Assembly (NCBI RefSeq): GCF_020463795.1 | Contig: NZ_CP080025.1 | Coordinates: 1,305,001-1,369,000 of the forward strand | DNA: 64,000 bases | Reading direction: 5' to 3' | DNA from: Echinicola marina | GTDB taxonomy: Bacteria > Bacteroidota > Bacteroidia > Cytophagales > Cyclobacteriaceae | Shown here: positions 27,249-36,805 of the stretch, one piece after another | Layout of the letters: every line of letters starts with the position of its first letter | How positions within the stretch are numbered: position 1 is the first letter of the stretch | Translations under genes and position numbers: made by a program | The notes under the pieces: model-generated | Told to the model about the DNA's origin: nothing | What the model saw: only the letters and a program-made list of their open reading frames with translations | Databases searched by the model: none

Positions 27249-27986
27249 TCATAAGCTCATCATATCCTTGAATCGGGCAGCTTGACGCCTGCTGACTTCT
27301 ATTCGATCTCCCCCTTTCAGGGTCACCACTAAGCCTCCATTGAACCATGGCTCTATACCATCCACCCAACTTAAATTAATGATATGTTTTCTGCTTGCCC
27401 TAAAAAAGGATTTCTCATCCAACCTTTCATCCAAGGCATTCAAAGATTTGTGAATCATTGGCTTATTATTATCAAAATACACCTTGATATAATTGCCGTC
27501 AGACTCAAACAAACGAACATTTTCCAATTTGACAAACCAGCACCTATCGCCATCCTTTACGAAGACCTGGTCCTTAAGGCTCAATTTAGGATCTTCATTT
27601 TCCACAGCCCTTTCACCGGAATGTCCATTTCCTGCGTCTATCTGACTTTTTAATTTGGCTATGGCTTCGGTTAATCTTTCCGGATCTATAGGCTTCAAGA
27701 GATAATCCAAAGCATTCACTTCAAAAGCCTTCAACGCAAACTCGTCATATGCCGTGGTAAATACCACCTTGGGAACAGCCTCCAGTTCGGCCAATAAATC
27801 GAATCCAGTCTTTTCGGGCATTTGAATATCCAAAAAAATCACATCAGGATTTAACTCAGCAATTTTCTCTTTGGCATCATCTACATTCATGGCTTCTCCA
27901 ATTACCTCCACATCACTTATTCCAGAAAGCAAATTGATCAGCTCTTTCCTAGCCAGTCTTTCATCATCGATTACTAATGCACGCAT
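27249..27986 (-). CDS. LytTR response regulator paired with sensor kinase
   Basis: A 245-residue LytR/AlgR-type regulator. The receiver domain has IDDERLARKEL with the acidic pocket, phospho-acceptor Asp in VIFLDIQMPEKTG, and LLKPID with the conserved Lys. A linker with basic and acidic residues leads to a LytTR domain (VFVKDGDRCWFVKLENVRLFES... FFRASRKHIINL). It starts 12 bp after the kinase stop, so the two form a two-component system. The targets cannot be inferred from the window. Confidence 0.92.
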   Translation of the reverse strand: MRALVIDDERLARKELINLLSGISDVEVIGEAMNVDDAKEKIAELNPDVIFLDIQMPEKTGFDLLAELEAVPKVVFTTAYDEFALKAFEVNALDYLLKPIDPERLTEAIAKLKSQIDAGNGHSGERAVENEDPKLSLKDQVFVKDGDRCWFVKLENVRLFESDGNYIKVYFDNNKPMIHKSLNALDERLDEKSFFRASRKHIINLSWVDGIEPWFNGGLVVTLKGGDRIEVSRRQAARFKDMMSL

Positions 27987-27998
27987 GGTTTTAAAAGT

Positions 27999-29048
27999 TT
28001 AATCTAATTTAATACTTTGTTTCGGAATTTTAATTTCTGTCAGCACAAACTCAGCATCTAAGTTTTTCATTTTAAAGCTGGCCTTGCTGCCATATATCAA
28101 TCTAAGACGCTGCATGGTATTGGAAATCCCATGGCCACTGCCATCATTTTTCCTGCCAACACCGCCCTTTAACTGCCCACTGTTTTTGACCAATAGATAA
28201 AGGTCCCCTGCTAGACCAATAGAACATTTGATTTCAATCAGCCCACCTTTCATCCGGTTTGAAATACCATGCTTAATGGCATTTTCAACTATGGTCTGCA
28301 GCATCATCGGAGGAATCTTATAGTGATAGGCCTCCTCTTCAATATCAAAATTCACCTTTAGCCGCTCTTCAAATCGGATAGTTTCCAAATCCAGATAATC
28401 CCGAACGATCTTGATCTCATCCCCAAAATCAATGATCCTTTTCTTATCCATTATCAAGGAATAACGCAGAATATTACTGAGCTGGGTAATGGCCTCCTTG
28501 GATTTCGGTGGATTTTCATCTACCAAGGCCCTCACACTGTTCAAAGCATTAAAGATAAAGTGCGGGTTCAGCTGACTTCTCAGTTGATTGAGCTTTATTT
28601 CATTGATTTTCGCTTGGTATTTCAGGGTGGTATTATAGTTCTCCAAAAAGTGATAGAGGAAATACATCATGGTCCACAGCATATAATAAAGGAAGCTTAT
28701 GAACATATTCACCAAAAGCACGATAGGCTTAAGATCCTCATGGACCCTTAAAATCCCAAAGATCCAGTTGATCAGAATGGTGGCAATGACATTGGCAAAA
28801 CTCAGGGCTAGTAAAAACACCAAAGCATTGGACATCAACTTACTGAAGCTAAAGTCAAACCACTTCTTGGTGATGATGATGTGCCGAAAATAGTGGGTAG
28901 AAACCAAATAAAAAGCACCCAAAGAAAGGTAAGCACCGATCTGCACAGAGGTAATCCCCCTAATCAAAGAGACAAAAAAGAGGTTGATCACTGCAAAGCA
29001 TGACCAACCCAATATTTGTAATATCCAATATAAACGACTTCTATCCAT
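27999..29048 (-). CDS. LytS-type sensor histidine kinase
   Basis: A 349-residue membrane kinase. Four hydrophobic segments lie within about 1-140, followed by the His_kinase domain with the phospho-acceptor His in LRSQLNPHFIFNALNS and a HATPase domain with PPMMLQTIVENAIKHG (N box) and a GHGISNTMQRL glycine loop. There is no separate sensory domain, as usual for this short Bacteroidota type. Its gene starts the transcript and is followed closely by the LytTR regulator at 27249-27986. Confidence 0.92.
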   Translation of the reverse strand: MDRSRLYWILQILGWSCFAVINLFFVSLIRGITSVQIGAYLSLGAFYLVSTHYFRHIIITKKWFDFSFSKLMSNALVFLLALSFANVIATILINWIFGILRVHEDLKPIVLLVNMFISFLYYMLWTMMYFLYHFLENYNTTLKYQAKINEIKLNQLRSQLNPHFIFNALNSVRALVDENPPKSKEAITQLSNILRYSLIMDKKRIIDFGDEIKIVRDYLDLETIRFEERLKVNFDIEEEAYHYKIPPMMLQTIVENAIKHGISNRMKGGLIEIKCSIGLAGDLYLLVKNSGQLKGGVGRKNDGSGHGISNTMQRLRLIYGSKASFKMKNLDAEFVLTEIKIPKQSIKLD

Positions 29049-29159
29049 GCTTTCCCAAATATAAGGAAGTCTTGGAATGTCAGAAGCTATTTTTTATCAA
29101 TGGAGCAAGCATAGGCTAAAAGGGGATTCCCCCGTTTTGCCTTACCAGCCCAAGCTTCA

Positions 29160-31985
29160 CTATAATTCCATCTTGAGGAATTTTGCGGTATAGCTGGATG
29201 GATGTACTGCGACCTGCTCAGGAGTACCCTGCACGACTATCTCACCTCCCTTATTGCCACCTTCAGGGCCAAGGTCAATGATATGATCAGCAACCTTGAT
29301 TACATCCAAATTATGCTCAATGATCAAAACAGTATTTCCCTTATCTACCAATCTGTTCAACACCTCCAAAAGATGCTCTATATCCTGGAAATGCAGCCCA
29401 GTAGTCGGCTCATCCAAAATATAAAATGTCTTACCGGTATCTTTCTTTGAAAGTTCAGTGGCCAATTTCACCCTTTGGGCCTCTCCTCCAGACAGAGTAG
29501 TGGCATGCTGGCCAAGGGTAATATATCCCAATCCCACATCATTCAAGGTTTGGATTTTTCGAAGGATCTTAGGCTGCTTATCAAAAAACTCCACGGCCTG
29601 TTCCACCGTCATGTCCAAAACATCTGAAATAGATTTACCCTTAAACCTCACTTCTAGGGTTTCCCTGTTATAACGCTTGCCCTTACAGGTTTCACATGGA
29701 ATATGGACATCCGGCAAGAAATCCATTTCTATCAGTTTCATACCCGCTCCTTCGCAGTCCTCACAGCGGCCGCCTTTTACATTGAAGCTGAACCTTCCCG
29801 GCTTATAGCCCCTGATCTTGGCTTCTGGGAGTTCAGTAAACAAGGCCCTGATATCTGTAAATACCCCCGTATAAGTGGCCGGATTGGACCTAGGTGTACG
29901 GCCAATAGGGGATTGGTCCACCTCGATTACCTTATCCAAATGCTCCAGACCATCAATGCTTCCATAAGACAGCGGCTCTTTTCTAGAACGGTAAAAGTGT
30001 TGGTTCAAAAGTGGAAAAAGGGTCTCATGGATCAGGGAGCTTTTTCCACTCCCAGAAACACCGGTCACACAAACCATGCTGCCCAATGGCAAGCTAAGGT
30101 CCACGTTCTTCAAGTTGTTTCCGGTCGCTTTACTTAACTTAAGTGTCTTGCCATTTCCTTTTCTTCGCTCCCTAGGAACCTCTATGGCCATCTCACCATT
30201 CAAATACTTCGCTGTAAGGCTTTTTTGCTTCAAAAAATCACAAGGCTTACCCTCTGCCACTATATGCCCACCATGTCTACCAGCACCAGGACCGATATCC
30301 ACCACATAATCGGCATCCATCATCATGTCTTTATCATGCTCCACCACCAATACAGAGTTTCCCAAGTCCCTAAGGTCTTGAAGGGCCTTGATGAGTTTAA
30401 CATTGTCCCTCTGGTGCAGGCCAATACTGGGTTCGTCCAAAATATACAATACGCCGACCAGCTGCGTACCAATTTGGGTAGCTAGGCGAATCCGCTGCGC
30501 TTCACCACCAGAAAGTGTCCTCAACGGTCTGTTAAGGGAAAGATAATCCAAGCCAATATCCAACAGAAAGCCTATCCGCTTGCGGATTTCTTTGAGTACT
30601 TCCGCACCTATTAGCTGCTGCTTTTCAGTCAGCTTATCATCAATATTTTCAAACCACTCTCCAAGCTGCCGGATATCCATCATGGCCAACTCTCCGATAT
30701 GCTTGCCTGCGATAATAAAGTGCAAAGCCTCCTTTTTCAGTCTGTAGCCCTCACAATCGGGACAAACCCTAGTAGTAGTAAAATCACTGACCCATTTTTG
30801 GATTTTATCTGAGCCCCCTTCTTGCTGCTTTTCAAGAAAGTTCACTATCCCTTCAAAGGTGGTATTCCATTTTGTACCGGGATATTTTACGGAATCTACC
30901 TCTACTTCCATCTTGTCCCCATAAAGAAGTACCTGAACCACCTCTTCTTTTAAATCTTTAATAGGGGTAGAAAGACTGGCTTTGTAATGCTTGAGAATAG
31001 CATCAATTTTTTTGAAAATCCAAATATCCCTGTACTCTCCCAAGGGAGCAATCCCACCTCGGGAAATACTTAAATTAGGGTCTGGAATAATATTTTCAGC
31101 TGTGATTTCATCGATTTTCCCTAATCCGTTACAAGTTGGACATGCTCCATAGGGACTATTAAATGAAAAAGAGTTGGGAGCAGGTTCGTCATAAGAAAGA
31201 CCTGTAGTCGGATCCATCAGGTACTTGGAAAAGTGGTGTATTTCTCCTGATTCATCACGCAACATGATGATGCCTTTTCCATGTTGAAGGGCGGTCTTGA
31301 GCGACTGGGTAATTCGGTACCGATCGTCTTCTTCGGCCACAATCCTGTCCACCACAATTTCAATATCATGGATTTTGTAGCGGTCTACCTGCATCTTAGG
31401 TACCATTTCCATCACCACACCATCTACCCGGACTTTAGAAAAGCCCATCTTACGGATCTGCTCAAAAAGCTCCCTATAATGACCTTTTCGCCCTTTTACA
31501 ACAGGTGCCAGAATATAAAGCTTCTTGCCTTCAAAATGCGTCAGAATCTGCTCGATGATCTGATCTTCAGTCTGTCTGATCATCTTCTTTCCAGAAAGGT
31601 AAGAATATGCTTCCCCTGAACGGGCATACAGCAGACGCATAAAGTCATAAATCTCCGTTACCGTGCCCACCGTGGACCTCGGGTTTTTACTAGTAGTCTT
31701 TTGCTCAATGGATATGACCGGGGAGAGTCCATTGATCTTATCCACATCAGGCCGCTCCATGCCTCCCAAAAAAGAACGAGCATATGCCGAAAAGCTTTCC
31801 ATATACCTCCTCTGGCCTTCTGCATATATGGTATCAAAAGCCAAGGAACTCTTACCACTACCACTTAGGCCAGTAATGACCACCAACTGGTTCCTTGGAA
31901 TGGACAAATCTATGTTTTTGAGATTATGCTCCCTTGCACCATAAATCTCTATTTTCTCTTCTACTGCTGCTACTGTATTGGCCAT
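29160..31985 (-). CDS. uvrA: Excinuclease ABC subunit A
   Basis: Damage-recognition ATPase of nucleotide excision repair. The 941-residue length is typical. Two ABC modules are present: first Walker A GLSGSGKS at residues 39-46, second GVSGSGKS about residue 640. Both signature motifs (LSGGEAQRIRLA and LSGGEAQRVKLA) are intact, as are the zinc-binding cysteine pairs (CPTCNG, CPDCEG, CEDCEG, CETCKG). It partners with UvrB at 50661-52697 in the same window but is not in its operon. No LexA-type operator is evident from inspection. Confidence 0.97.
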   Translation of the reverse strand: MANTVAAVEEKIEIYGAREHNLKNIDLSIPRNQLVVITGLSGSGKSSLAFDTIYAEGQRRYMESFSAYARSFLGGMERPDVDKINGLSPVISIEQKTTSKNPRSTVGTVTEIYDFMRLLYARSGEAYSYLSGKKMIRQTEDQIIEQILTHFEGKKLYILAPVVKGRKGHYRELFEQIRKMGFSKVRVDGVVMEMVPKMQVDRYKIHDIEIVVDRIVAEEDDRYRITQSLKTALQHGKGIIMLRDESGEIHHFSKYLMDPTTGLSYDEPAPNSFSFNSPYGACPTCNGLGKIDEITAENIIPDPNLSISRGGIAPLGEYRDIWIFKKIDAILKHYKASLSTPIKDLKEEVVQVLLYGDKMEVEVDSVKYPGTKWNTTFEGIVNFLEKQQEGGSDKIQKWVSDFTTTRVCPDCEGYRLKKEALHFIIAGKHIGELAMMDIRQLGEWFENIDDKLTEKQQLIGAEVLKEIRKRIGFLLDIGLDYLSLNRPLRTLSGGEAQRIRLATQIGTQLVGVLYILDEPSIGLHQRDNVKLIKALQDLRDLGNSVLVVEHDKDMMMDADYVVDIGPGAGRHGGHIVAEGKPCDFLKQKSLTAKYLNGEMAIEVPRERRKGNGKTLKLSKATGNNLKNVDLSLPLGSMVCVTGVSGSGKSSLIHETLFPLLNQHFYRSRKEPLSYGSIDGLEHLDKVIEVDQSPIGRTPRSNPATYTGVFTDIRALFTELPEAKIRGYKPGRFSFNVKGGRCEDCEGAGMKLIEMDFLPDVHIPCETCKGKRYNRETLEVRFKGKSISDVLDMTVEQAVEFFDKQPKILRKIQTLNDVGLGYITLGQHATTLSGGEAQRVKLATELSKKDTGKTFYILDEPTTGLHFQDIEHLLEVLNRLVDKGNTVLIIEHNLDVIKVADHIIDLGPEGGNKGGEIVVQGTPEQVAVHPSSYTAKFLKMEL

Positions 31986-32104
31986 GAATGGATCAGGACT
32001 TTTTGGTTTAATTACAATTTGACAAAAATATGGATTATTAACGGAATACCCTTGCCATCTTTTTTAAACCCTCATAAAACACATTTAGTTTTCAAGAATA
32101 AAAA

Positions 32105-33784
32105 CTATTCTTTTTGACTTGACTTTTCTCTCATTTTTTCTTCATCCTCACCTGTCAAGGTTGAGCGCATACCACTCAAAACAAGCTTCCACCAATAATT
32201 AAAAATAAATTTGCTCTGGTCCCGCTTGAAATATACATCCCCCTTCTTTAACTCGCCTTTTTTATTGGGGTTATCCGAGGGAATAACCAATTTGTTGGTA
32301 AGAAAAGAACCGATTTTTTGAAAAATATTCTGGGGCTTACCAAATGATTTACCACGAATATCAATGGCCAGATCATGGTACTTCATGACCAACTCACCAG
32401 ACCCTTCAATATCATCTCCTTTGATATTAAAAGCCAAATCATCAATTTTCCCAGTTCTCACTTCTACCTGTGTAGCAGGCCGCAACATGGTATTGATAGC
32501 AGCGACTTCCAGATCCTGAACATTTCCCTCCATGGCAAATCCACCCGTACTGTCCTGCAAATAATACACCACATTGAGATCTACTAGCCCTTTGTCCATA
32601 ATTTTGGCATTGGCCTTAAGTGTCATCTCATTATGCATATCCAGCATATCAGGAATATTGGTGATATTGATGATTTCTGCATTGATCTGGTTAAAAAATA
32701 TCTCCCCAGCTATGGGTGATTCATTATCAGGACGCTCTATATATTTCACATAACCGTTTTCCAGACGAACCATATCCACATGAATGGGCTTCGGAATGCC
32801 TCCTATGATTTTATGGATCATCTTAGGCCGCTGCAAAGTATTATCAGGCATTCTCTTGTCCCTGAACACCACGATCTTTGAATCCTTTGCAAGTAATTTT
32901 TCGGATTCTATAATGCCTTCTCTAAAAAAAGCATCGTAGTTCATATTGTTCAGCTCCAGACTTGCCTGTTCGATTTCTACCCAATCCGTTTCCTTAGTAA
33001 ATCCCTGTATGTATTCATATTTCGACAGCTTATTGTCCAGGTTAACATTTTCAATGGAAAGGCTTCGCTTTTCTTTGCTAAACACTAAATTCTCCGCATT
33101 CAACTCATTTCTATATTCATTAAAATGAATAGAAGAATGAGCAATCTTCCCTTCGATACCCTCTACGTCAAAAAGGGCATTGGCTTCCTCCAGATCCTTA
33201 CTGGTCAGGGTGAATTTTTGCGCAGTCACTGTTAAGCCTTCTATCTCAAACCTGGTGGAATCACTATCCACATCTTTGTTTACTATAGAAAAATCACTCA
33301 AATGCACATTGCTGATCTTAATGGCTTGGTAGTCTTTCCCTTTTTTTCGCTGAGTTTTAGCCTTTTTTCTAAGGTTCAAAGAATCCAAAGAAGGAGAAAG
33401 CGATTCAATCTTCACCTTACTTAGCTCAGCAGAATCCAATATGATCGTATTGTTCAATAACAGCGCCCTCCACCTGAAGCCCGATAACAAGATCCTATCA
33501 GCTAATAATTGGATCTTGACCCTGCTTTCTGGAAAATCCTCATCAGGAAAAATCGCTACGGAATCCAACTCCAAGTAAGTCCCCCGATAATCATAATCCA
33601 GCTTTACTTTACCAAACTGAACTTTATGCCCACTAAAGTCATTGGTTCTCGTGATCAGATCACCCACGATTTCATCGGCATGGCTATTCAAATAGAGGTT
33701 TACAAAATAGGGAATGCCCCGAAGAACAAAAACCACCGCCACTATGGCCATACCCAGAAAAATTAATATGCTTTTGAACTTCAT
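32105..33784 (-). CDS. AsmA-like membrane-anchored periplasmic protein
   Basis: A 559-residue protein with a single N-terminal membrane helix (about 6-27), then a long beta-rich periplasmic region with AsmA-like blocks (KIRSTNDFSGHKVQFGKVKLDYD-like start, VRLENGYVKYIER, LDDLAFNIKGDDIEGSGELVMKYHDLAIDI). The C-terminus is basic. AsmA/TamB-like proteins are linked to lipid transport between membranes; the assignment to a specific clade is not possible by eye. It lies 54 bp downstream of the transglycosylase gene stop on the same strand, so cotranscription is possible. Confidence 0.72.
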   Translation of the reverse strand: MKFKSILIFLGMAIVAVVFVLRGIPYFVNLYLNSHADEIVGDLITRTNDFSGHKVQFGKVKLDYDYRGTYLELDSVAIFPDEDFPESRVKIQLLADRILLSGFRWRALLLNNTIILDSAELSKVKIESLSPSLDSLNLRKKAKTQRKKGKDYQAIKISNVHLSDFSIVNKDVDSDSTRFEIEGLTVTAQKFTLTSKDLEEANALFDVEGIEGKIAHSSIHFNEYRNELNAENLVFSKEKRSLSIENVNLDNKLSKYEYIQGFTKETDWVEIEQASLELNNMNYDAFFREGIIESEKLLAKDSKIVVFRDKRMPDNTLQRPKMIHKIIGGIPKPIHVDMVRLENGYVKYIERPDNESPIAGEIFFNQINAEIINITNIPDMLDMHNEMTLKANAKIMDKGLVDLNVVYYLQDSTGGFAMEGNVQDLEVAAINTMLRPATQVEVRTGKIDDLAFNIKGDDIEGSGELVMKYHDLAIDIRGKSFGKPQNIFQKIGSFLTNKLVIPSDNPNKKGELKKGDVYFKRDQSKFIFNYWWKLVLSGMRSTLTGEDEEKMREKSSQKE

Positions 33785-33836
33785 TGGGATCCAAGTCTAA
33801 TCAATGATGAAAAATAGGGATTATATTATTTATAAA

Positions 33837-34772
33837 TCACTCTACCGGAAGCTGCACAAAATATTCATTCCCCTTTCTTACAGTCAATTCGCTTCTTCTT
33901 AACCATGGGTTATAGGTTTTTAACTCCTTATAATTGCTACCATGTTTGATGGCCCAGTCCGCCAAATCTTTGACGCTATTTTTTATTCCTAATGTCCTCA
34001 GTTCTGGAAGACGATACAAGTCATCCTTACTAAGTTCAAAACCGTATTTCTTGGGATTTTCAAACACTATCTTAAAAGCCAAAATCCTAAACATATACCT
34101 ACTGGTTTCTTCATTGAGCAACAGGTCATAGTAGTTGGGTTGGTGCTGGTCATTAATTCTTCTGCTCAGCCCGGCCTGACCCATATTATAGCTGGCCGCC
34201 ACATTGGTCCATTTACCAAATCTCGCATATGACTTTTTAAGGTATTTGCAGGCAGCTACGGTAGCCTTCTCAAAATGGTAACGCTCATCTACTTCTTTGT
34301 TCACTTCAAGGCCATAGTCCTTTGCTGTTCCTTCCATAAACTGCCAAAACCCTCTTGCCCCCGCTGGTGAAACCACATTCATCAGACCTGACTCTATCAT
34401 GGCCACATATTTGAAATCATCAGGTATGCCATGTTCCACCAGTATCTTTTCAATGGTAGGCAAGAATTTTCCTGCCCGCTTCATCATCAAGAGCATATTG
34501 GACTCCCAATAGACATTGACATAAATCTCCCTTTCCAGGCGCTCCTTGATATCCATTTCTTTTAATGGCACCATTTCACCCGCAAAATCCAGTTTCTCTG
34601 GCAGATCAAAAATCTTTACCCTAGGTCCCGCAGAACTGGGCTGTGGACCTATCTGTGCTTCAGCACTTTTCTGGTAAGGAACATGCTCTGTAGGCTTGTT
34701 CCTATAAAAAACTACTAAACCAAAAAGTACGGCCACAAGGCCGTACAAAACGTAAATATGATAATTTTTCAA
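33837..34772 (-). CDS. Lytic murein transglycosylase (SLT domain)
   Basis: A 311-residue envelope enzyme that cuts peptidoglycan glycan chains to 1,6-anhydro-muropeptides. An N-terminal membrane anchor (about 4-22) precedes the SLT domain (about 110-235), with catalytic Glu127 in AMIESGL, then SPAGARGFWQFM and AASYNMGQAGL, which match family 1D/MltD-like enzymes. The C-terminal region (about 255-311, SVKDLADWAIKHGSNYKELKTYNPWL) resembles a LysM-like carbohydrate-binding fold. It starts 2 bp after the LOG-family gene stop, so the two are coupled. The product could feed AnmK recycling. Confidence 0.88.
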   Translation of the reverse strand: MKNYHIYVLYGLVAVLFGLVVFYRNKPTEHVPYQKSAEAQIGPQPSSAGPRVKIFDLPEKLDFAGEMVPLKEMDIKERLEREIYVNVYWESNMLLMMKRAGKFLPTIEKILVEHGIPDDFKYVAMIESGLMNVVSPAGARGFWQFMEGTAKDYGLEVNKEVDERYHFEKATVAACKYLKKSYARFGKWTNVAASYNMGQAGLSRRINDQHQPNYYDLLLNEETSRYMFRILAFKIVFENPKKYGFELSKDDLYRLPELRTLGIKNSVKDLADWAIKHGSNYKELKTYNPWLRRSELTVRKGNEYFVQLPVE

Positions 34773-34774
34773 AA

Positions 34775-35518
34775 TTAGAAATTCGGAGATAATAGGTATT
34801 TATTATAAAATTCGTCGATCAACTTGACCGCTTCCTCAGCAGTATCCACCACTGAGAACAAATCCATATCTTCTGGACTTATATTTTTGTGTTTTTCCAA
34901 CATCACACCTCTGATCCAATCTATCAAGCCCTCCCAGAACTCCTTCCCGACCAATATGATCGGAAAACGGCCGGTTTTTTTGGTCTGGATCAATGTCATC
35001 GCCTCAAATAGTTCATCCATGGTTCCAAAACCTCCTGGAAGCACGATAAATCCCTGTGCGTATTTTACAAACATAACCTTTCTGACAAAGAAATAATCAA
35101 ATGTGATCAATTTATCCTGGTCAATATAAATATTGTTGAACTGCTCAAAAGGCAATTGTATGTTCAATCCCACAGATTTACCATTCTCCGCATGGGCTCC
35201 CTTATTTCCAGCTTCCATGATACCAGGACCACCTCCAGTAATTACCCCATAGCCATGTCTGACCAATTTTGACGCCAACTCTTCGGCTATTTTATAATAT
35301 TTATTTTCCTGGGGGGTACGCGCAGAACCAAATATGGACACACAAGGGCCTATCTTTGCTAACTTTTCAAAACCCTCCACAAACTCTGACATGACTTTAA
35401 AAATCACCCATGAATTTGCGCTTTTTATTTCACTCCAATCTTTCTCCTTAAAAGCTCGGCGTATTCTTTCTTCTTCTGTCATCTCTTTTTTTTTGGCTTC
35501 TCCGTTCATCATAATCAT
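34775..35518 (-). CDS. LOG family (TIGR00730) protein, long form
   Basis: A 247-residue LOG-family protein. The active-site segments are FVRKVMFVKYAQGFIVLPGGFGTMDELFE, with the conserved Arg-Lys and PGGxGTxxE patterns. The N-terminal about 50 residues are extra compared with the short paralogue at 2179-2760 and are charged. Several ATG codons (35518, 35512, 35509) lie together, and the exact start is uncertain by three residues. Activity is likely phosphoribohydrolase on a nucleoside monophosphate; the substrate is unknown. It is the first gene of a run with the transglycosylase and the AsmA-like gene. Confidence 0.88.
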   Translation of the reverse strand: MIMMNGEAKKKEMTEEERIRRAFKEKDWSEIKSANSWVIFKVMSEFVEGFEKLAKIGPCVSIFGSARTPQENKYYKIAEELASKLVRHGYGVITGGGPGIMEAGNKGAHAENGKSVGLNIQLPFEQFNNIYIDQDKLITFDYFFVRKVMFVKYAQGFIVLPGGFGTMDELFEAMTLIQTKKTGRFPIILVGKEFWEGLIDWIRGVMLEKHKNISPEDMDLFSVVDTAEEAVKLIDEFYNKYLLSPNF

Positions 35519-36078
35519 TTAGGTTTAAAAAACTTCTATCGAGACATTTCCAAAAGTGGGTACTTTTAGTAATCCAAATTAATCTTTTTCATTAATAATA
35601 AAACGGAAAAATGCACCATTAGTTAAATATCTACTCTCATTTAGGACCTTTGGAGACATTCTTTTTGGAAAGAATATTAGCTCAAAATTCTTGGCGCAAT
35701 GGATCACAACTTACCCACAACCCAACTAAACCACTGCTATACAACACTATACAACCCAAAAAATCCTTATTCTCTTTAAATCCCATACAACCAAAGGAGC
35801 CATCACTTTCTATCCAGAAAAAAATCCAAACTTTCATAAATTAGAAAACTATCGTATTCATATGATTTCAAACCAAGAAGACTATCAGTTATATCATTGA
35901 ATATTATGGCAATAATGAGTAGAACCCTTTAAAAACTGTACATCAAATAACATAAAAAGGCTTTCTTTTATGTTGATTTTCCCGCAAAGGACCCTACATA
36001 TTAGTTTTCGGTGCAAGGTTTTTGACGTATATTGTAGTGTATTAGTCGCTAGAACAAATTTTTAATTATAAATCTAAA
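35519..36078. other. 560-bp intergenic region
   Basis: An AT-rich stretch between divergent genes. It contains short imperfect C/A-rich repeats near 35700-35790 (ACAACCCAA, CTATACAAC, CATACAACC). A 64-codon open frame at 35650-35844 has no plausible family or start context. I see no clear promoter consensus, hairpin terminator or RNA gene. Confidence 0.55.
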
Positions 36079-36444
36079 ATGATGCTAAACGCCGCTGAGA
36101 TTATCAAGACCGTCAAAAAGTTAATTGAGGTCAGGATAGAAATGGTCAAAAAGGATTTTGAGGAACATATAGCGCAATTGATCACAAAAATTGCCCTATT
36201 GAGCATGATGGTGATTTTAGCTGTGCTCATCCTGCTATTCTCCAGCATTTCCTTAGCATTTTATTTTGCCGAGATCACTTATTCCAATGCCCTTGGTTTT
36301 TTCTATGTGGGACTTATTTATGTGGGACTCTTCATTGTCCTTTATGTAATAAAAGACTCCAAAACCATACAGAACTCCATACTTGAAGGCTTGCACAAAT
36401 TTTTTGTTTATACCAAAAACCAGAAAAAAGATCATGACGAATAA
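36079..36444 (+). CDS. Holin-X-like (DUF1469 type) two-helix membrane protein
   Basis: A 121-residue protein with an amphipathic charged N-terminus (KTVKKLIEVRIEMVKKDFEEH), two membrane segments (about 35-62 and 70-90) and a charged tail. This matches the 'putative phage holin superfamily III / Holin-X' proteins that most bacteria carry outside prophages; the name does not imply a phage. The last 11 bp overlap the next gene. Together the pair sits directly upstream of GGGP synthase, and their membrane character may be linked to its lipid product, which is inference. Confidence 0.75.
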   Translation: MMLNAAEIIKTVKKLIEVRIEMVKKDFEEHIAQLITKIALLSMMVILAVLILLFSSISLAFYFAEITYSNALGFFYVGLIYVGLFIVLYVIKDSKTIQNSILEGLHKFFVYTKNQKKDHDE

Positions 36445-36805
36445 AGACCTTAAGCAAGAAGCTGCGGATCTAGAGAAGCAATTGGAACAGCAAATCGGCA
36501 CCTTGAAAAAAGAGTCAGAAACTTGGGTAAAGCTGGGAGGTGCTATACTGGCTGGAGGCGTCCTTTCTTATGGTGTTTCCAGAATGTTCAGTAAAAAAAA
36601 GGACAAAAAGCTTAAAAAGCTCATCAAAGAACTGGATAGTGAAGGTAATATCGATAAAAACACCCTTAAAAAAGCCACTAGGAAAAGATCCTCAGTGATG
36701 AGCTCAATGGGCAAAAGGCTCTTTATGGTATTGCTCTCTGTTGGCCAGGCTAAATTGATGGACGAATTATCAAAAAAAGCAGCTAATGCCAAGAAAAAAG
36801 CCTGA
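36434..36805 (+). CDS. Small basic protein with one membrane segment
   Basis: A 123-residue protein. The ATG at 36434 was chosen over the upstream frame because it gives a charged coiled-coil-like start (LKQEAADLEKQLEQQ) and overlaps the holin-X-like gene by 11 bp. One hydrophobic segment (about 35-53) is followed by a very Lys-rich region (KKKDKKLKKLIKELD, then KKATRKR) and a second shorter hydrophobic patch. It overlaps the GGGP synthase start by 20 bp. No family is recognised; the overlapping layout indicates one translation-coupled unit of three genes. Confidence 0.7.
   Translation: MTNKDLKQEAADLEKQLEQQIGTLKKESETWVKLGGAILAGGVLSYGVSRMFSKKKDKKLKKLIKELDSEGNIDKNTLKKATRKRSSVMSSMGKRLFMVLLSVGQAKLMDELSKKAANAKKKA

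Noticed and set aside
35650-35844. 64-codon open frame in the 560-bp gap
   Set aside because: Biased composition (Gln, Pro, Lys, Ser) from C/A-rich repeats; no homology or signal.
36079-36444. Holin-like protein as a sign of a prophage
   Set aside because: Holin-X-type proteins are common chromosomal proteins, and no phage gene is nearby.
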